Shown: positions 20,009-27,991, numbered from the stretch's first letter. The stretch: 64,000 bases of DNA from Demequinaceae bacterium (GCA_016933155.1 JAFGBM010000005.1:186001-250000), one strand, 5' to 3'. Program-made: numbers and translations. The notes: generated from the letters alone by a model not told the origin.

Positions 20009-20247
20009 CTCGAGTGGGTCGCCAGCAGTTCCTTGATCTCCCCCACTGTGGGAACCCGACCCGACATCACGACCTCGCCGTCGATGACGAGCCCCGGCGT
20101 GGCCATGATTCCATAGGCCGCGATGTCGGCGTAGTCGGTGACCTTGGTGATGTCGGCGGCGAGGCCGAGGTCGGCAACGGCCTCCCGGGTGCGCTGCTCG
20201 AGGGTGACGCAGTTGTGGCATCCGGGGCCGAGGAGGGCGATGTCCAT
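20005..20247 (-). CDS. Small thioredoxin-fold redox protein (TIGR00412-like)
   Basis: An 80-residue single thioredoxin-fold protein with the redox pair CHNC (residues 10-13 region, GPGCHNCVTLEQ) and the cis-Pro segment IMATPGLVIDGE, ending SGRVPTVGEIKELL. These match the small redox-active disulfide proteins that accompany DUF318 permeases and ArsR regulators. It is the last gene of an ArsR-permease-thioredoxin operon (21-nt gap). It may reduce a metalloid or a permease cysteine; that is inference from context. Confidence 0.87.
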   Translation of the reverse strand: MDIALLGPGCHNCVTLEQRTREAVADLGLAADITKVTDYADIAAYGIMATPGLVIDGEVVMSGRVPTVGEIKELLATHSS

Positions 20248-20268
20248 GAGGAGCCTTTCTATGGGGGG

Positions 20269-21324
20269 TTAGGAAACCCAGTTGAAGATGTAGCCGATCG
20301 TCATGATGCCGACGCCGACGATGCCGAAGAAGATGACGAGGAGACGCGGCTTGAGCACCCGCCGAAGCATGACGGCCTCCGGGAGGGAGAGGGCGACGGT
20401 TGCCATCATGAATGAGAACACCGTCCCGAGGGCAACCCCCTTGGCGTAGAGGGCCTCGCCGATGGGGATGGCGGCGGCGGCGTTCGAATAGAGGGGAATC
20501 CCCACGATGGTCGCGATGGGGACGGCCGCCGGATTGTCCGCCCCCGCATGCTCCACGAAGAAGGCCTCGGGTACCCATCCGTGAATGACGGCCCCGATCC
20601 CCACGCCGATGAGCACCCACACCCAGACCCGCCCGACGATGTCCCGGACCTCGATCCGGGCGGCCTTCACCCGGTCGGCGAGCGTCGGCTTCGCACCGTC
20701 GAGATGGAGTTTGGAGATGGGGGTGGCGAAGACGAAGGCCTCGACCTGATCGCGGAGGTCGAAGCGGGAGAGAAGGAGCCCCGCGAGAATAGCGAGGATC
20801 AGTCCGGCGGCGACGTATGCCCCGGTCACCCCCCAGCCGAAGGTGTCTCCGAGCACGACGACGGCGACCTCGTTGACGAGCGGCGAGGCGATGAGGAAGG
20901 TCAGCGTGACGCCGAGTGGGATGCCGGCGGCGACGAATCCGATGAACAGGGGGATGGAGGAGCACGAGCAGAACGGCGTGACGGCCCCCAGGATCGCCGC
21001 GAGGACGAGGGCGAGCAGCAGGGGACGTCCCTCGAGGGCGGCCCGGACCCGCTCGGGGTTGATGGTGCTCCGGAGCAGCCCGATCGCGAAGATCATGCCG
21101 ACCAGCAGGAGGAGGAGCTTGGCCGAGTCGTAAAGGAAGTAATGTGCGGCTTCGGTGGCTCGGCTGTGGGGATCCAGGCTCATGCCGCTGACGGCGGCGT
21201 CCCAGACCCATTCGTTGAAGGCGAAGACGATCGCCCAGGTCACGCCGAGGAGGACGAGGCGGGCTGCGGTGACCCCCGTCGGCGTCGGCTGACGGAGAGT
21301 CGGAGTGGGGAGCGGAGTTGGCAT
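20269..21324 (-). CDS. Permease of the DUF318 (ArsP/SO_0444) family
   Basis: A 351-residue membrane protein with about eight to ten hydrophobic helices. It carries the family motif AVTPFCSCSSIPLFIGF and the paired IASPLVNEVAVVVLG segment. A second conserved block (GIPLYSNAAAAIPIGEAL) lies in the C-terminal half. Relatives export trivalent or organic arsenicals or belong to uncharacterised metalloid exporters. I chose the ATG at 21324, 14 nt after the arsR stop; a longer frame upstream overlaps arsR and is rich in Pro/Arg. Cotranscription with arsR and the thioredoxin-like gene is likely. Confidence 0.9.
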   Translation of the reverse strand: MPTPLPTPTLRQPTPTGVTAARLVLLGVTWAIVFAFNEWVWDAAVSGMSLDPHSRATEAAHYFLYDSAKLLLLLVGMIFAIGLLRSTINPERVRAALEGRPLLLALVLAAILGAVTPFCSCSSIPLFIGFVAAGIPLGVTLTFLIASPLVNEVAVVVLGDTFGWGVTGAYVAAGLILAILAGLLLSRFDLRDQVEAFVFATPISKLHLDGAKPTLADRVKAARIEVRDIVGRVWVWVLIGVGIGAVIHGWVPEAFFVEHAGADNPAAVPIATIVGIPLYSNAAAAIPIGEALYAKGVALGTVFSFMMATVALSLPEAVMLRRVLKPRLLVIFFGIVGVGIMTIGYIFNWVS

Positions 21325-21338
21325 GGGTTGAGGTCGTC

Positions 21339-21629
21339 CTAGTGGCGGGGGAGGGCGGCGTGGAGGCGATCGAGGGCGTCGGCCGTGAGGGCGTAGTCGA
21401 TCCGACGGCCTCGGCGGGTGGTCTCGACGAGGCCCGCGTCTCTCAGGACTTTGAGGTGGTAACTCAGGAGGTTGGGGGGAATGGTAGGGCCCACGGAGAG
21501 TTCGCACACGCAAGTGGGTGTGGTTGCGGTGAGTTGGCGGAGGATCGCGAGGCGAGTGGGGTCGGCGACCGCGGCCAGCAGGGAGGCGTCGACCTCGATC
21601 GACTGTTCAAGCGAAATTGATTCAATCAC
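21339..21629 (-). CDS. ArsR/SmtB family metalloregulator
   Basis: A 96-residue winged-helix repressor (GTG start). The CxC thiol pair is at C40 and C42 (TPTCVCEL) in the position used by ArsR proteins to bind As(III)/Sb(III). It is followed by the recognition region NLLSYHLKVLRDAGLVETTR and the wing RRGRRIDYALT. It heads the operon with the permease and thioredoxin-like gene and probably represses it through the AT-rich site just upstream. Confidence 0.92.
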   Translation of the reverse strand: MIESISLEQSIEVDASLLAAVADPTRLAILRQLTATTPTCVCELSVGPTIPPNLLSYHLKVLRDAGLVETTRRGRRIDYALTADALDRLHAALPRH

Positions 21630-21641
21630 TATTGATATATA
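21612..21641 (-). promoter_or_regulatory. AT-rich operator/promoter at the arsR start
   Basis: A strikingly AT-rich patch in GC-rich DNA, spanning the GTG of arsR. It contains the palindrome TTGATTCAA (21617-21625), and TTGATATATAG follows at 21632. On the minus strand TATATC lies just before the start codon. ArsR repressors bind imperfect AT-rich inverted repeats over the promoter, so this is the expected operator. Confidence 0.5.
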
Positions 21642-21698
21642 GCACCGGGTGGGGCGTTCCGCAAGGGACCATTGCTGGGGGTTGAATGGGAGCCTGCG

Positions 21699-21728
21699 TT
21701 ATGGTTGCCCGCGTCGACCCGGTACAGT
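21699..21728 (+). promoter_or_regulatory. Probable tRNA-Gln promoter
   Basis: TTATGG (21699-21704) and TACAGT (21723-21728) with an 18-bp spacer place the transcription start near 21735, 20 nt before the mature tRNA 5' end. The -10 is good; the -35 is weak. Confidence 0.5.
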
Positions 21729-21754
21729 AGTGGACCGGTTCGGTGATGAACCAT

Positions 21755-21826
21755 TGGGGTATGGTGTAACTGGCAGCACGACTGGTTCTGGTCCAGTTAG
21801 TCGAGGTTCGAATCCTTGTACCCCAG
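21755..21826 (+). tRNA. tRNA-Gln(CTG)
   Basis: A 72-nt cloverleaf. The acceptor TGGGGTA pairs with TACCCCA with discriminator G. The anticodon arm ACTGG-TTCTGGT-CCAGT carries anticodon CTG. The T arm is GAGG-TTCGAAT-CCTT. CCA is not encoded. It lies between gltX and the second tRNA, a conserved actinobacterial arrangement. Confidence 0.96.
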
Positions 21827-21832
21827 CTGCGG

Positions 21833-21860
21833 GGCCCGCTTCGGCGGGCCTTCGTCGTTT
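21833..21860 (+). terminator. Terminator after tRNA-Gln
   Basis: A perfect 7-bp stem GGCCCGC/GCGGGCC with a TTCG tetraloop (21833-21850), followed by a T-rich tail (TTCGTCGTTT). A stable GC hairpin with a UUCG loop directly behind the tRNA fits an intrinsic terminator. Confidence 0.75.
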
Positions 21861-21930
21861 CCGGGGCCATGTCGGTCAGGGGCGATATCGTCGGGTGTCG
21901 CGTCCATCCAGCCCGTGAGGAACCGAGCCC

Positions 21931-22089
21931 ATGAACCACGTCAACAAAGACTGGCACCTCGAGAACAAGATGCCGGACAAGCCCACCCGCGAGCAACGGG
22001 CCAAGTGGCACATCGAGCACCTCAAGAACTGCACCTGTAGGGTGCCGACCCCCGCCATCCAGGCGCTCATCGATGAGTACGAGGAGTAG
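21931..22089 (+). CDS. Small conserved hypothetical protein (52 aa)
   Basis: An ATG at 21931, with AGGA 10 nt upstream, opens a 52-residue frame: Met-Asn-His-Val-Asn-Lys, then WHLENKMPDKPTREQRAKWH, then IEHLKNCTCR, ending EYEE. The pattern WH-x4-MP-x2-PT-x-EQR-x2-WH-x2-H-x3-C-x-CR matches a widespread family of tiny uncharacterised proteins. The His and CxC residues suggest a small zinc site. The high motif conservation makes it more than a chance ORF. Confidence 0.7.
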   Translation: MNHVNKDWHLENKMPDKPTREQRAKWHIEHLKNCTCRVPTPAIQALIDEYEE

Positions 22090-22115
22090 CGAAGGGATAC
22101 CTGTGAGGGGTCCGG

Positions 22116-22349
22116 TCAGCGCTGCCGAGGGTCGATTGTGGGGAATGCCTCGAGGGAGAAGATCGTCTCGATCGGGAGATCGAAAAACCGGGCGATACTC
22201 AACGCAAGGAAAAGGCTAGGGGAGTATTCCCCCCGCTCTAGGTAGCCCACCGTCTGGTAGTGGATGCCGAGCGTGTCGGCGAGATCGCGACGTGACACAC
22301 CTCGCTCCATGCGGAGCATTCGCAACCTGTTGTGGATCAGCTCCGGCAC
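22116..22349 (-). CDS. XRE family transcriptional regulator
   Basis: A 77-residue single helix-turn-helix protein (RMLRMERGVSRRDLADTLGI, then HYQTVGYLERGEYSPSLFLA) with a C-terminal PIETIFSLEAFP tail. It is the same YozG-like type as the regulator at 15798. GTG start with GGGAG upstream. It is the last gene of the ABC transporter operon (48-nt gap after the permease) and probably regulates it. Confidence 0.88.
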   Translation of the reverse strand: MPELIHNRLRMLRMERGVSRRDLADTLGIHYQTVGYLERGEYSPSLFLALSIARFFDLPIETIFSLEAFPTIDPRQR

Positions 22350-22397
22350 GAGGCTCCCTTCACCGCTTCCGTTTCTGAATACCCCGTGCCGACCCCG

Positions 22398-23252
22398 TTA
22401 CCGTACCCACTGGGCGGCCTGCTCCCGGGCCGCGCCTACGCTTGAGCCCGACTGGCGGCGGGCCATCCGTCGGAGCAGGATCGGAGCGAGCACCAGGCCG
22501 AGGATCGCCCAGATGCTCAGGACGGTGATCATCTGTCCGGTCTGCCACGACTCCTGGAGCTCAAGGCTCGCCGCCTCATCGGGAAGGAATGCCGAGCGCA
22601 TCCCGAGGCCCATCCAGTACATGGGAAACGCCTGAGCGACGCCTTGGAGCCAGCCCCACAGGGCCTGAATGGGATAGAAAATGCCGGAGATGCCCGCGAG
22701 GATCATCATGGGAAAAAGACCCCAGGTGTTCACCTTCTGGAGGCTCGGCACGAGGGACCCAATGATGATACCGATCGGCAGTATGGCGACGATGCCCAGA
22801 AGCATTACCCAGAGCAGCCGTATCCAGCCAGCGCCTCCCGAGGGCATGAGGTCATCGAAGAGGAAGGCGCCGGGGAGGAGGACGATGAGCAGCATGGGCA
22901 CGAGCGAGCCAGACATCGTGACGATCTGCCCCATGACGTATCCAAGGATCCCGCCGGGGACGGCCTTCGCACGCAGCAGGGTGCCGTCCTCGCGGTCCAT
23001 CGCGAGTTGACCTGCGGGTCCCATAACGAGTCCGAAGACCATCAGGCTTCCGAGGAGAGACGGCATGGCAAGCGTGGGGAAGCTGAGGTCCGTCCCTTCG
23101 ACGATGGTGTCTCGACGAAGGTAGAGGTAGCCAAGCGCGATAAGCGCCATCAGAATGTAGAAGCTGAGGTCCTGGGTGCTCTTGAGGCTGAGCATCAGTT
23201 CGGTGCCGCCCCGTCGCAGGCCGACGCGAATGGCGTGAAGGGTGGTGGTCAT
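22398..23252 (-). CDS. ABC-2 type transporter permease
   Basis: A 284-residue integral membrane protein with six hydrophobic segments: the first near FYILMALIALGYLYLRRD, then paired helices in the middle and a last one near VLSIWAILGLVLAPILL. The ABC-2 layout includes the cytosolic DREDGTLLRAKAVPG loop. It is coupled to the ATPase by an ATGA overlap. The exported substrate is unknown; the DrrAB-like size suggests a drug, lipid or peptide exporter. Confidence 0.88.
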   Translation of the reverse strand: MTTTLHAIRVGLRRGGTELMLSLKSTQDLSFYILMALIALGYLYLRRDTIVEGTDLSFPTLAMPSLLGSLMVFGLVMGPAGQLAMDREDGTLLRAKAVPGGILGYVMGQIVTMSGSLVPMLLIVLLPGAFLFDDLMPSGGAGWIRLLWVMLLGIVAILPIGIIIGSLVPSLQKVNTWGLFPMMILAGISGIFYPIQALWGWLQGVAQAFPMYWMGLGMRSAFLPDEAASLELQESWQTGQMITVLSIWAILGLVLAPILLRRMARRQSGSSVGAAREQAAQWVR

Positions 23253-24181
23253 CGGGACGCCTCCTCGAGGGCGGTCGGGGTCTCGGTCTGGTAGCCGGAC
23301 TCGTACTTCTGGACGAGGGCGATGTAGGTGTCCTCGAGGGACGCCCGACGGACCTCGAGGTTCGAGATTCCCGTTGCGTGCTGGCGGAACAGGTCCCGCA
23401 CATACTCCGTCGCGTCGCTGGTCGCGTGGACGTGGGCCTTACCTTTGTGCGTCCAGCGAACCTCGGTTTTCGCCTCGATCTCGTTGGCGAGGGCGTCCGC
23501 GCTTCCGTCGGCGATGATGCGTCCGGCCGCGAGGATGAGGATGCGGTCGGCGAGTTTCTCCGCCTCGGCGAGGTCGTGGGTCGTCAGGAGAATCGTGGTG
23601 TCCTCGAGATCCACGAGGGCGTGGATGAGTTCGTGGAACTCGCGTTTTCCGTGGGGGTCGAGCCCGGCCGTGGGCTCGTCGAGGAAGAGAAGTTCGGGTC
23701 GACCGATGATGCCGACCGCGACATCGAGGCGGCGGCGCTGCCCGCCCGACAGGGTTCGGATCTTCTGGTCGGCTTGGTCCTGGAGCCCGACGAGACGGAT
23801 GAGGTCCTCGGTATCCCGGGGTCGAACCATTTCATCGGTGGAGTAGGGGAGGTAGTACCTGCCGAGGAGCCGGAGGAGTTGTCGCGGGGTCCAGCGGGCG
23901 TGATCCCTCCAGGACTGAAGGACGACGCCGGTCCGGGCCCGCCACGCCTCGTCTCCGTGGGCGGGGTCGGCGTCGAGCACGCGGACATCGCCTCCGGACC
24001 TCAGGCGAAAGCCCTCGAGGATCTCGATCGTGGTCGTCTTGCCGGCGCCGTTCGGCCCGAGGAGGGTGACGACCTCGCCCCGCTTGACCGTGAAGGACAC
24101 GCCGTCGAGGACGTCCTTGTCGCCGTATCTCATGCGCAGGTCACGCACGTCAACGGCCACCTCCGACTGGGTCGCTTCCAT
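23249..24181 (-). CDS. ABC transporter ATP-binding protein (DrrA-like)
   Basis: A 310-residue ATPase. Walker A is GPNGAGKTT, the Q-loop region is TGVVLQSWRDHARW, the signature is LSGGQRRRLDVAVG, Walker B is LLFLDEPTAGLD, and the switch is TTHDLAEAEKLAD. The ~80-residue C-terminal extension is typical of DrrA-type exporters. The ATG at 24181 has GAGGAG upstream. The frame is open 16 codons earlier, inside the promoter. It heads an ATPase-permease-XRE operon. Confidence 0.92.
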   Translation of the reverse strand: MEATQSEVAVDVRDLRMRYGDKDVLDGVSFTVKRGEVVTLLGPNGAGKTTTIEILEGFRLRSGGDVRVLDADPAHGDEAWRARTGVVLQSWRDHARWTPRQLLRLLGRYYLPYSTDEMVRPRDTEDLIRLVGLQDQADQKIRTLSGGQRRRLDVAVGIIGRPELLFLDEPTAGLDPHGKREFHELIHALVDLEDTTILLTTHDLAEAEKLADRILILAAGRIIADGSADALANEIEAKTEVRWTHKGKAHVHATSDATEYVRDLFRQHATGISNLEVRRASLEDTYIALVQKYESGYQTETPTALEEASR

Positions 24182-24217
24182 GGGGCTCTCCTCATCGCTG
24201 GGCTGTCTGACGAGGAG

Positions 24218-24245
24218 AATGTAGCACAACTACTACATTTGTAAA
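24218..24245 (-). promoter_or_regulatory. Promoter with embedded palindromic operator of the ABC operon
   Basis: On the minus strand TTTACA (plus 24240-24245) and TACATT (plus 24218-24223) are separated by 16 bp. The perfect inverted repeat AATGTAG-N8-CTACATT (24218-24239) fills the spacer and the -10 box. A third half-site CTACAT lies at 24253-24258, over the clpB stop codon. A repressor here would block RNA polymerase directly. The XRE protein of the operon is the obvious candidate, although the arrangement also resembles GntR/YtrA sites. Confidence 0.68.
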
Positions 24246-24252
24246 GAGATTG

Positions 24253-26400
24253 CTACATCGGTTCCAGGGCTACGGATCCCAGTCTCCACGAGGCTCTGAC
24301 CCTGTCGCCCTCCCCGAGGCGTCCGTCGACGATGTCCTTCGCGAGTTCATTGAGGAGCCGCGTCTGGATGAGGCGCTTGAGCGGTCGCGCCCCGAACTGC
24401 GGGTCGTAGCCGTCCTCGGCGAGGGAGGCCGCGAGGGAGGCGTCGACGACAAGCTCGATGCCCTTGGATTCCCGGAGTCGGGCCGTGGTCTTGGCGAGTT
24501 CGGTCGCGACGATGCCCCGCATGGAGTCCTGGTCGATCCGGTCGAAGACGACGATGTCGTCGAGGCGGTTGAGGAACTCCGGGCGGAAGGCCTGCTTGAG
24601 TGCGGCCAGAAGCTCCTCTTCGAGGGCGTCCCGGTGGACGCCATCCCAGGCGAGGACGATGTCAGAGCCGAGGTTGGACGTCAGGACGATGACGGTGTTC
24701 GCGAAGTTGACCGTCCGGCCTTGCCCATCGGTGAGCCGGCCGTCGTCGAGCACCTGGAGGAGGACGTTCCAGACGTCCGGGTGGGCCTTCTCGATCTCGT
24801 CGAACAGGATGATCGAATACGGGCGGCGACGGATGGCCTCGGTCAGCTGACCGCCCTGGTCGTAGCCGACGTAGCCGGGGGGTGCCCCGATCAGTCGCGC
24901 GACCGTGTGGCTCTCCATGTACTCGGACATGTCGATGCGTACCATGGCGCGTTCGTCGTCGAAGAGTTGCTCGGCGAGGGCGCGGGCGAGTTCGGTCTTG
25001 CCGACCCCGGTGGGGCCGAGGAAGAGGAACGAGCCGATGGGGCGGTGGGCGTCGGAGACGCCGGCCCGGGCGCGGCGGATGGCGTCCGAGACGATGGTGA
25101 CGGCCCGGTCCTGGCCCACGACCCGCTCGTGGAGGTGCTCCTCGAGGTGGGACAGTTTGGACGATTCCTCAGTCAGCAGCCTTTCGACGGGCACCCCCGT
25201 CCACTTTGCGACGACCGCCGCGATGTCCTGGCTTGTGACCTCCTCACGGAGGAGGCGCTCCGTCGCGGGGATGGCGTCGAGTTCGGCCTTGGCCGATGTG
25301 ATCTCCTTCTCAGCCTCGGGGATGTCCCCGTAGCGGATGCGGCCGGCGAGGTTGAGGTCGGCGACGCGCTCGGCCCGCTCGAGATCACCCCGGAGTGACT
25401 CGAGCCGTTCGGAGGCCTCGTTGAGCCGGGAGATCAGGGCCTTCTCGTTCTCCCAGCGCTTCTCGAGCGCCGTGGACTGCTTCTTCATCTCGGCGATGTC
25501 GGCGTCGATCTCGTCGCGGCGCTCCTTGGCGGAGGGAGACTTGTCCTTCGCTACCTGGGTGCGCTCGATCTCGAGCTGCATGGTGCGCCGACGAAGCCGG
25601 TCGAGGTCGGTCGGAAGGGAGTCGAGTTGGATCTTGAGGGCGGAGGTCGCCTCGTCGATGAGGTCGACGGCCTTGTCGGGGAGGAGCCGATCGGTGATGT
25701 ACCGGTCGGACAGCTTCGCGGCGGCGACGATCGCCTCGTCCGTGATCTTGACCCCGTGGTGGACCTCGTACTTCTCCTGAAGCCCACGAAGGATGGCCAC
25801 CGTGTCATCGAGGCTGGGCTCACCTACGTACACGGGCTGGAAGCGCCGTTCCAGGGCGCTGTCCTTCTCGATGCGCTCCCGGTACTCGGCGAGCGTCGTC
25901 GCCCCGATCATGCGCAGCTTCCCTCGGGCGAGCATGGGCTTGAGGAGGTTGCCGGCGTCCACGGCACCCTCGGCCCCTCCCGCGCCGACGATGGTGTGGA
26001 TTTCGTCGACGAAGAGGACGATGCGGCCCTCGGACTTCTCGACCTCCTCGAGGACCCCCTTGAGGCGCTCCTCGAACTGTCCCCGAAAGGCGGCCCCCGC
26101 GACGAGCGAGCCCATGGAGACGCTGACGATCCGTCGATCCTTGAGCGACTGGGGTACGTCGCCGGCGACGATGCGCTGGGCAAGGCCCTCGACGATGGCG
26201 GTCTTCCCGACCCCGGGGTCGCCGATGAGGACGGCGTTGTTCTTCGTCCGGCGGGAGAGGACCTGCATGATGCGCCGGATTTCCTCATCCCGACCAATGA
26301 CGGGGTCGAGTGCGCCTTGTTCCGCGAGCGTGGTGAAGTCCTGCCCGAACTGTTCGAGCGCGCTCTTCTGCTCGTCGGACACCTGTGGGTTGGTGGTCAT
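24253..26400 (-). CDS. clpB: ATP-dependent chaperone ClpB, lacking the N-terminal domain
   Basis: A 715-residue Hsp100 disaggregase that works with DnaK. Nucleotide domain 1 has Walker A GDPGVGKT (60-67) and [11 protein letters not shown]. The ClpB-specific coiled-coil middle domain (about 270-400) is present. Domain 2 has [19 protein letters not shown], and GPPGYVGY-like substrate-pore residues are seen as [13 protein letters not shown]. The usual ~140-residue double-Clp N domain is absent: the protein begins ~20 residues before the first AAA+ domain, and upstream DNA is promoter. The ATG at 26400 has GGGAGGGG. An HspR operator lies directly upstream. Confidence 0.94.
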   Translation of the reverse strand: MTTNPQVSDEQKSALEQFGQDFTTLAEQGALDPVIGRDEEIRRIMQVLSRRTKNNAVLIGDPGVGKTAIVEGLAQRIVAGDVPQSLKDRRIVSVSMGSLVAGAAFRGQFEERLKGVLEEVEKSEGRIVLFVDEIHTIVGAGGAEGAVDAGNLLKPMLARGKLRMIGATTLAEYRERIEKDSALERRFQPVYVGEPSLDDTVAILRGLQEKYEVHHGVKITDEAIVAAAKLSDRYITDRLLPDKAVDLIDEATSALKIQLDSLPTDLDRLRRRTMQLEIERTQVAKDKSPSAKERRDEIDADIAEMKKQSTALEKRWENEKALISRLNEASERLESLRGDLERAERVADLNLAGRIRYGDIPEAEKEITSAKAELDAIPATERLLREEVTSQDIAAVVAKWTGVPVERLLTEESSKLSHLEEHLHERVVGQDRAVTIVSDAIRRARAGVSDAHRPIGSFLFLGPTGVGKTELARALAEQLFDDERAMVRIDMSEYMESHTVARLIGAPPGYVGYDQGGQLTEAIRRRPYSIILFDEIEKAHPDVWNVLLQVLDDGRLTDGQGRTVNFANTVIVLTSNLGSDIVLAWDGVHRDALEEELLAALKQAFRPEFLNRLDDIVVFDRIDQDSMRGIVATELAKTTARLRESKGIELVVDASLAASLAEDGYDPQFGARPLKRLIQTRLLNELAKDIVDGRLGEGDRVRASWRLGSVALEPM

Positions 26401-26414
26401 CCGCCCCTCCCAAA

Positions 26415-26462
26415 CTTGAGTCAACTACACTCAAGATTACGCACTTGCGCCAGGCACCGCAA
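26415..26462 (-). promoter_or_regulatory. clpB promoter with HAIR (HspR) operator
   Basis: The sequence CTTGAGT-N7-ACTCAAG at 26415-26435 is a perfect match to the HAIR element bound by the actinobacterial heat-shock repressor HspR. On the minus strand TTGCGG (plus 26457-26462) and TAATCT (plus 26434-26439) are 17 bp apart, so HAIR overlaps the end of the -10 box and the start site. Heat induction by HspR release is expected. No hspR or dnaK gene lies in this window. Confidence 0.88.
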
Positions 26463-26625
26463 CCACATCGTCGGCCCCACCGTCCGCACGGGTCTTGGGG
26501 AGCGTGCGGCGGAAGTGGCGCAAACCCGCTCTGTCCAGTTCCACTCAGCCCCATCCGTCACCGCATCCGTGCGGACGGCAGAGAGGGTGGGCGGGGAATC
26601 AGATGGGGTGCGAGCGGGGACAGGG

Positions 26626-26655
26626 TTCGCCTGCTTCAGGGCGATGCGCTAATCT
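26626..26655 (+). promoter_or_regulatory. Probable tRNA-Glu promoter; flanking DNA is non-coding
   Basis: TTCGCC (26626-26631) and TAATCT (26650-26655) with an 18-bp spacer put the start about 34 nt before the tRNA. The ~230 bases between the clpB promoter and the tRNA contain no gene that I can support; the open frames there lack start signals and family resemblance. Confidence 0.45.
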
Positions 26656-26695
26656 TGGTAGTCGCATTCAGGGGAATCGCTCCCTGGACAGCTAG

Positions 26696-26768
26696 GGCCC
26701 CGTTGTGTAGCGGCCTAGCACGCCGCCCTCTCACGGCGGTAGCGCCGGTTCGAATCCGGTCGGGGCTA
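26696..26768 (+). tRNA. tRNA-Glu(CTC)
   Basis: A 73-nt cloverleaf. The acceptor GGCCCCG pairs with CGGGGCT (a G-U pair at 1-72), with discriminator A. The anticodon arm CCGCC-CTCTCAC-GGCGG carries anticodon CTC. The T arm is GCCGG-TTCGAAT-CCGGT. CCA is not encoded. The D arm, with TAGCGGCCTAGCA, is typical of tRNA-Glu. It is followed by a T-rich stretch without a clear stem. Confidence 0.96.
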
Positions 26769-26853
26769 CTTTTGATCGGTTCTTTCTTTCACGAGGGTTG
26801 TCTCCCGGGAGTCAGGCCTATCCTCCGGACCCTGATTGGGATACAAAGGCCTT

Positions 26854-27375
26854 GTGATCGCTGTTGTGGTGTACGAATCGATCTGGGGCACGACCGCAAA
26901 CCTGGCGCGCGCCATCGGTCACGGACTGGGTTCCGATACTCGGGTTGAGTCGACGTTTGAGGCGAGCCCCGGCGCGATCGGAGATGTCGATCTCTTGGTG
27001 CTGGGTGCCCCGATCCATTCCTTCGGGCTGCCCTCGATGGCCGCCATCGAGGCCGTGCGCATTCAGGGCTATGGCGCGAAACCATCGCGGATCGAGGGTC
27101 CGCTCATGCATGACTGGCTCCAGGGACTGCTGTCGGCCGACGTCCCCGCTGCCGCCTTCGAGACCCGAATCGACGATCTCGTCGGCGAAGGGGGAGCCCT
27201 GGAGATCGTTGAAGCGCTCGAGACGCGCGGCTATCGGTTGATCGCGCCCGCGGAGTGCTTCCAGGTCGAACGCCTTCCCGTCTCCCCGGGACCCGGGGGT
27301 TGGGTCCGGCCGGAGGAATTGGATCGCGCTGAAACCTGGGGCGCGCACTTGGCCGGTCTCCTCGATCAAGGCTAG
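26854..27375 (+). CDS. Flavodoxin-like protein 1
   Basis: A 173-residue single flavodoxin-fold protein. The FMN phosphate loop is VVVYESIWGTTANLARAIG and the second loop is DLLVLGAPIHSFGLPS. The late AETWGAHLAGLL helix is family-like. It is a paralogue of the next gene and shares the inserted helix (L)MHDWLQGL. The GTG at 26854 aligns with the start of the paralogue; a TTG 18 bases upstream is also possible. No ribosome site is evident. The electron partner is unknown; these actinobacterial flavodoxins may also act in heme or quinone redox. Confidence 0.8.
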   Translation: MIAVVVYESIWGTTANLARAIGHGLGSDTRVESTFEASPGAIGDVDLLVLGAPIHSFGLPSMAAIEAVRIQGYGAKPSRIEGPLMHDWLQGLLSADVPAAAFETRIDDLVGEGGALEIVEALETRGYRLIAPAECFQVERLPVSPGPGGWVRPEELDRAETWGAHLAGLLDQG

Positions 27376-27466
27376 AGTCCCTCAACGTCGCCGGAGAAAG
27401 GCCGTGGGAGTGGTGTATCTTCGCGCATAGGAAGGACTCACTCGGCACAGGAAAAGGGAGACCATT

Positions 27467-27991
27467 GTGAAAGCCATCGTCGTATACCAATCGCTCTGGG
27501 GGAGCACCGCAGCCGTCGCACAGGCCATCGCCGAGGGTCTCGGGAAGGGCGCCAAGGCGCTCTCCACGACCGAAGCGACACCGGAAGCCCTCAGGGGGGT
27601 TGATCTTGTCGTGGCCGGAGCCCCCATTCACGCTTTCAATCTCCCCACGAAAGAGTCAGTGGAGTCGAGTCTGGATCGAGCGGTCAAGAAGGGCGACCCT
27701 TCTCCCGACGTCTCCCAGATGCTCATGCGCGATTGGCTCGGGGGTTTGCCCGGAGGTATCGGCGCGGCCGCGGCGGCATTCGACACCAGGGTCCCCGGCC
27801 CCCTCGGTCATGGGGGTGCATCCAAGATCCTCAAGAGGATGGATCGAGCCGGCCTCACCCCCGTCGCCAAGCCGCGGGGCTTTCAGGTGGCCATGCGTAC
27901 GACCGAGTCGATCAAGACAGGGGAGCTTCTGGACGGCGAACTCGACCGGGCGCGGGAGTGGGGCAGGGAACTCGCGGCGGCCGTCGCCTAG
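27467..27991 (+). CDS. Flavodoxin-like protein 2
   Basis: A 174-residue paralogue of the preceding gene. The phosphate loop VVYQSLWGSTAAVAQAIAEG and GAPIHAFNLPTKESVE are at matching positions, followed by the shared MRDWLGGL segment. GTG start with GGGAG 7 nt upstream. It lies 91 nt after the first copy, with its own possible -10, so it may be independently expressed. The two copies have clearly diverged, so the duplication is old. Confidence 0.85.
   Translation: MKAIVVYQSLWGSTAAVAQAIAEGLGKGAKALSTTEATPEALRGVDLVVAGAPIHAFNLPTKESVESSLDRAVKKGDPSPDVSQMLMRDWLGGLPGGIGAAAAAFDTRVPGPLGHGGASKILKRMDRAGLTPVAKPRGFQVAMRTTESIKTGELLDGELDRAREWGRELAAAVA

Noticed and set aside
26463-26695. Possible small genes between clpB and tRNA-Glu
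   Set aside because: Several open frames exist on both strands but have no ribosome site or leaderless box and no recognisable sequence. A tRNA promoter accounts for the conserved-looking part.
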